NCBI GenBank assembly: GCA_002298165.1
Contig: DBMI01000066.1
Span: 1-45,011 of the forward strand
Reading direction: 5' to 3'
Length of the DNA: 45,011 nucleotides
Source of the DNA: Desulfarculales bacterium UBA702
Lineage (GTDB): Bacteria > Desulfobacterota > Syntrophobacteria > Syntrophobacterales > Syntrophobacteraceae
Below the pieces are notes generated by a model that saw only the letters and a program-made list of their open reading frames with translations, did not search any database and had not been told where the DNA came from. Shown here piece after piece: positions 41,168 through 45,011 of this stretch (positions are counted from its first letter, which is position 1; each line of letters starts with the position of its first letter). Both the position numbers and the translations under genes were made by a program.

Positions 41168-44100
41168 ACCCGGCAAATGCATCCTTACGCTACCCGATAA
41201 TTGCTTTGATCCTTGCCGGAATGGCTGTCGCGGTCGGGCTTCATGCCTTCCTGTATATGCCGCGAACCGAAGACCCCACCGTGACGATTCGCACCGGTTT
41301 GGTGCTCGCACTCTATCCTGGCGCCACTTCCGAGCAGGTCGAAAAGCAGGTAACAAAACCGCTGGAAAAACATATTTTCAAGTTTCCGGAAATCCGAAAG
41401 GAGAAAACCTATTCAACCAGCCGTCCCGGCCTGGTCATCATCAACGTGGAACTTGAAGACGACGTTAAAAATTCGGACGTCGTCTGGGCCAAAATTCGCC
41501 ACGAGATGAATGAAACCCGCCTAACCGAGCTGCCCGACGGAGTCAGAGGCCCTATAGTCAACTCCGACTTCGGAGATACGGTTGCCATGCTTCTCGCGGT
41601 TCACGGCCAACGGTATGGCTACCGCGAGTTGCGTGATTTCGTGGACACGATTCAGGATGAGCTGCGCACGATTCGTGAAGTCGGAAAAATGGTGATGTAT
41701 GGCGAGCAGGGCGAGCAAATATGGATAACAAGCGACCTGCAGCGCATGTCGCAGTATTTTGCCGACCCACTTAACGTGATCCAGGCCCTCAAGCAGCGAA
41801 ATATTATCGAGAATTCCGGCCATTTCGAGGCGGACCACACTAAGATTCCCCTGCGCACCACCGGTCTTTTCAATACGGAAGAAGAGATCAGGAGTGTGCT
41901 AGTGGATGTTTCCCGGACCGGGCAGCCCGTCTATATTCGCGATTTTGCCGAGGTGGAGCGGCGCTACCAGGACCCGACATTCGTTGTACGGTACGACGGT
42001 GAGCCAAGCCTGCTGCTTTCTGTTGAAATGCAGAAGGGGAAAAACATTGTCGAATTGGGTGAAAGTATCGGGGAGGTATTTTCCCGCCTCAATTCCCTGC
42101 TTCCGCCGGATGTCCGCATCGACCTCATCGCAGACCAGCCCGAGGTGGTCAAGGAACGAATAACCCATCTGAGCCATGAGTTTTTGCTGGCCATAGCATC
42201 CGTTGTGCTCGTCACAATATTACTTCTGCCAATCAGGGTGGCGGTGATCGCGGCGTTCGCAATTCCAATAACCCTCTGCACAACTCTGGGGGTTATGAAC
42301 GCCATCGGGGTTACGCTACACCAGGTTTCAATCGCCGCGCTGATTGTGGTGCTCGGGATCGTTGTTGACGATGCGATTGTCATTGCGGACAATTACGTTG
42401 ATCTCCTTGACCGCAAGGTCCCCAGGGCTGAGGCCGCCTCGCGCTGTGTCGCCGAAGTAATCGTTCCGGTCCTTGCGGCAACAGTGACGATCATCTTCGC
42501 TTTCCTCCCGTTGTTGATTCTCACGGGAACAGCCGGGGAATTTATCCGCGCGCTTCCAATAACCGTCGCTGTAGCCCTTGCCGTGTCATTCGTCGTTGCA
42601 GTTTTTATAACACCGCTTTTCTGCAGGTTCTTCATCCGAAAAGGGCTCCACGATCACAGCGGCGAAGAAGTCAAAGGCGGCAAGAAAAAATTCAGCATTC
42701 TGGACCTTATCCAGACCGCCTACAGAACGGTCATCGTCATTTTCATGCGCCATAAGGTTTCGGCTATTGTGTTGGGAGTAGGGGCAGTGGCTGTCGGTGG
42801 TTTCCTTTTCAAGTTTGTGCCGCAGCAGTTTTTCCCGACGGCCGAGCGCAACCAGTTCGTGGTCGATGTATGGATGCCCCAAGGTAGCCGCATCGAGGCG
42901 ACGGACGCGGTGATGCGCCGGATGGAAGAGCACATGAAAGGGAAAAAAGAAATTGAGCATTTTGCGGCATTTATCGGCCAGAGCGCACCGAGGTTTTACT
43001 ACAATGTCAATCCGCAGCAGCCGGATGCGGCATACGGGCAATTCATAGTTAACACCCATTCAGCCAAGGAAACTCCGGCATTGGTTGAAGGACTGCGGAA
43101 ATCTTTCGCGACGCTGGTCCCCGAAGCCATGGTCATAGTCAAGGAACTTCAGCAGGGTAAGTCATTGGAAGCCCCGGTCGAAGTGCGAATCGTAGGTGAT
43201 GATACCCAGGAATTAAAGCGCATCGGCGCCCAAATTGAGGCACTGCTCGCCCAGTCCCCCTTTTCGGTATTCGTCCACCGAGACTATTTCAACGAATCCT
43301 GCATGGTTGACGTAAAGGTCAATGAGGAATTGGCAAACAGGCTCGGCATAACCAATTCCACGATATCGCAGATTTTGGCCGGAGCATTTGACGGCGCTCC
43401 CGTGAGCACGTTCTGGGAAGGCGACAGGTCGGTCACTATTATGCTCCGTCTGGCACAGACTGCCCGGTCCTCGTTAGGAAACGTGAGCGATGCCTACGTA
43501 AGCTCCCTGATAACCAGGGCCAGGGTCCCGCTTCGAGCTATATCAACTCTGGAGCCTGAATGGCAGACCAGCAGGCTTGTTCGCCGCAACGGAGTGAGGA
43601 CCCTTACCGTTCGAAGCTTCGTGCAGGAGGGCCATTATGCATCGGAAATTCTCAAGTCGGCCATGCCCGCAATCCAGGCGCTGCGGCTCCCTCCGGGGTA
43701 CAGGATTGAATACGGAGGCGATAAGCTCAACACCGAGGAGACAATGCCCGAGATGATAACTGCGCTCAGCATAAGCCTGGTTCTTATCTTCCTCACCCTT
43801 CTTATACAGTTCAGAAAAGTATCGGAGGCACTGATCGTCATGTCATCGATTCCCCTTGCCCTGCCCGGCGCTGTCCTGGGACTGATAGTCACACACAATC
43901 CGTTCGGGTTTACCGCTTTCATGGGACTGATCAGCCTTAGCGGGATTGTGGTGCGAAACGCAATAATTCTCGTCGATTACATCAATGAGAAAATACTGGA
44001 GGGTCATCCGCTCGAACAGGCCGCAACCGAGGCAGGCGAGCGCCGCCTTCGGCCGATTTTCCTTACAACAATGGCCGCAGCCGCAGGCGTGCTGCCTATG

Positions 44101-45011
44101 ATCCTCTCAAAGTCGAGCCTTTGGAGTCCCCTGGCCAGCGTTATCGCAGTGGGACTTATCTGGTCCATGTTCATCACCCTGCTGGTAGTCCCGGTGCTGT
44201 TCGTCGTGGTCAAATCGCGCATGAGCGGGCCCTCTTCGCCTCATTTCCTCAAAGCCGTGGCGATAACGCTCATTTTGGGCATGATTCTTCTGGTGAACCC
44301 GGCATTTGCCGAAACAAAGCATATTACCCTGACCGAAGCCGTCGATCTCGCCCTGCAGGGCAACTCCGCGCTCAAGATTTCCCGTTTCAAAGTGGACGAG
44401 AAAGGCAAGAAAGTAGCTTCGGTATCAGCCGACCTTTACCCACATCTATCCAACTATACCTTGTTTACGGGCACCTCCGAGTCGAACCTGACAACCATCC
44501 CGTTGCCAAGCCTCGGTTCGGTGCCTATTGCCGAGAATACCGGCAAAGGGGTCGGTTCTGATACTTTTTTCCTCAACAGCACCGTTCTGAGCCAGCCAGT
44601 TACGCAAATCCTGAAAACCCGGGAGGGTACGGGAGTTGCGCGATCCGATCAAAAGGTGGCGGCGGCGGAAACGAAGAAGGCCGAAAATGATGTCGTTTAT
44701 GCAGTGCACCAGCTCTACTACGGCCTGCTCGCGGCCATTAAAAGAAAAGATGCGGCCGAGGCCGGGCTGAGGGCTGCCGAGGAAACCCTGCGCGAGGCCG
44801 AAAAAGCGGTTGCGGCCAGGAATGTTCTCGAAGTTGCAATCACCGAGAGCCGCACGGCAATCTTGCAAAATAAGCAATCACTTATAGCGGCCAATATCCA
44901 GATTGCAGACCTCAATTCAGAACTGAACAACCTTTTGGGGCTGCCCCTCGATACTCAGTTGGAGCTATCCGATCCCGGTCCTTCCGAGGGGTCTGTTGAA
45001 AGCCGTGATCA
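41164..45011 (+). CDS. RND efflux permease fused in frame to a TolC-like outer-membrane factor (partial, runs off window)
   Basis: Reading every codon from ATG 41164 to the window end gives no stop in 1282 codons. Residues 1 to about 1019 form a complete HAE-type RND proton-driven pump. The proton-relay pair VVDDAIV has Asp402 and Asp403; the TM10 position held by Lys in AcrB is Arg931 (GIVVRNAIILVDY); porter and docking domains are present. It then runs straight on into a signal-peptide-like segment (FLKAVAITLILGMILL, ending PAFA at 1049) and the start of a TolC-type outer-membrane factor (ITLTEAVDLALQGNSALKIS, AVHQLYYGLLAAIKRKDAA). A junction with no ribosome binding site argues for a fusion or lost stop codon. 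Signal peptidase may cut after Ala1049. The adaptor gene overlaps upstream. Substrate unknown. Confidence 0.88.
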   Translation, partial: MNPANASLRYPIIALILAGMAVAVGLHAFLYMPRTEDPTVTIRTGLVLALYPGATSEQVEKQVTKPLEKHIFKFPEIRKEKTYSTSRPGLVIINVELEDDVKNSDVVWAKIRHEMNETRLTELPDGVRGPIVNSDFGDTVAMLLAVHGQRYGYRELRDFVDTIQDELRTIREVGKMVMYGEQGEQIWITSDLQRMSQYFADPLNVIQALKQRNIIENSGHFEADHTKIPLRTTGLFNTEEEIRSVLVDVSRTGQPVYIRDFAEVERRYQDPTFVVRYDGEPSLLLSVEMQKGKNIVELGESIGEVFSRLNSLLPPDVRIDLIADQPEVVKERITHLSHEFLLAIASVVLVTILLLPIRVAVIAAFAIPITLCTTLGVMNAIGVTLHQVSIAALIVVLGIVVDDAIVIADNYVDLLDRKVPRAEAASRCVAEVIVPVLAATVTIIFAFLPLLILTGTAGEFIRALPITVAVALAVSFVVAVFITPLFCRFFIRKGLHDHSGEEVKGGKKKFSILDLIQTAYRTVIVIFMRHKVSAIVLGVGAVAVGGFLFKFVPQQFFPTAERNQFVVDVWMPQGSRIEATDAVMRRMEEHMKGKKEIEHFAAFIGQSAPRFYYNVNPQQPDAAYGQFIVNTHSAKETPALVEGLRKSFATLVPEAMVIVKELQQGKSLEAPVEVRIVGDDTQELKRIGAQIEALLAQSPFSVFVHRDYFNESCMVDVKVNEELANRLGITNSTISQILAGAFDGAPVSTFWEGDRSVTIMLRLAQTARSSLGNVSDAYVSSLITRARVPLRAISTLEPEWQTSRLVRRNGVRTLTVRSFVQEGHYASEILKSAMPAIQALRLPPGYRIEYGGDKLNTEETMPEMITALSISLVLIFLTLLIQFRKVSEALIVMSSIPLALPGAVLGLIVTHNPFGFTAFMGLISLSGIVVRNAIILVDYINEKILEGHPLEQAATEAGERRLRPIFLTTMAAAAGVLPMILSKSSLWSPLASVIAVGLIWSMFITLLVVPVLFVVVKSRMSGPSSPHFLKAVAITLILGMILLVNPAFAETKHITLTEAVDLALQGNSALKISRFKVDEKGKKVASVSADLYPHLSNYTLFTGTSESNLTTIPLPSLGSVPIAENTGKGVGSDTFFLNSTVLSQPVTQILKTREGTGVARSDQKVAAAETKKAENDVVYAVHQLYYGLLAAIKRKDAAEAGLRAAEETLREAEKAVAARNVLEVAITESRTAILQNKQSLIAANIQIADLNSELNNLLGLPLDTQLELSDPGPSEGSVESRD

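Noticed and set aside
44221..45011. TolC-type factor as a separate gene starting at ATG 44221
   Set aside because: The upstream permease frame has no stop before this ATG, and there is no ribosome binding site in front of it, so a fused product is the simpler reading. A separate start cannot be excluded if a stop was missed by sequencing.

Overview
The window looks like chromosomal DNA of a Desulfobacterota (former Deltaproteobacteria) organism, possibly Syntrophobacter-like. This is inferred from a very large multihaem cytochrome c next to a ResB/ResC haem-attachment pair, a pilMNO-pilQ cluster, a sigma-54 activator, a cysteine-rich DUF6485 protein and linked UbiA/UbiD quinone genes. No rRNA or species marker is present. 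One tRNA-Leu(GAG) is encoded.

Region by region. 1-1750: repeat-rich DNA, two overlapping small genes (Cys-rich DUF6485 and a two-helix membrane protein) and a cytoplasmic DsbA-like thioredoxin. 1813-10538 (minus strand): a long gene series, transcribed in the order oligoendopeptidase F, pyruvate kinase, UbiA-type prenyltransferase, UbiD-type decarboxylase, MBOAT O-acyltransferase and SGNH-like partner. 10539-12374: accessory DNA with a 25-bp perfect inverted repeat, a truncated Uma2 nuclease gene, a small membrane protein and a DUF4160/DUF2442 pair. 12554-16335: FAD-linked glycolate/lactate-type dehydrogenase, NamZ-type muramidase and signal peptidase I. 16474-21122: pilM, pilN, pilO, pilQ (no pilP between pilO and pilQ), an L,D-transpeptidase-fold lipoprotein whose catalytic Cys is Gly, then a strong terminator. 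21613-24018: HNH nuclease, tRNA-Leu, a decayed IS1380 transposase and about 950 bases without a gene.

24019-30083 is a respiratory module: a 1108-residue exported cytochrome with 19 haem-type motifs, ResB, ResC and a small exported protein. 30084-35976 is a mosaic of hairpin repeats, a DUF6982-like gene, a PhnD-like binding protein, an IS630 remnant, a Pif1-like helicase and decayed small genes.

35977-45011 holds the most interesting material. A GAF/AAA+/Fis sigma-54 activator diverges from a plus-strand gene set preceded by a GG-N10-GC sigma-54-type promoter. That set encodes a small unknown protein, a STAS protein and a protein with a DACNV-like sensor plus a degenerate DisA/CdaA-type diadenylate cyclase domain. 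It suggests a nucleotide-signalling switch under sigma-54 control. Downstream lie an RND adaptor lipoprotein and an RND inner-membrane pump whose reading frame continues without a stop into a TolC-type outer-membrane factor, running off the window end.
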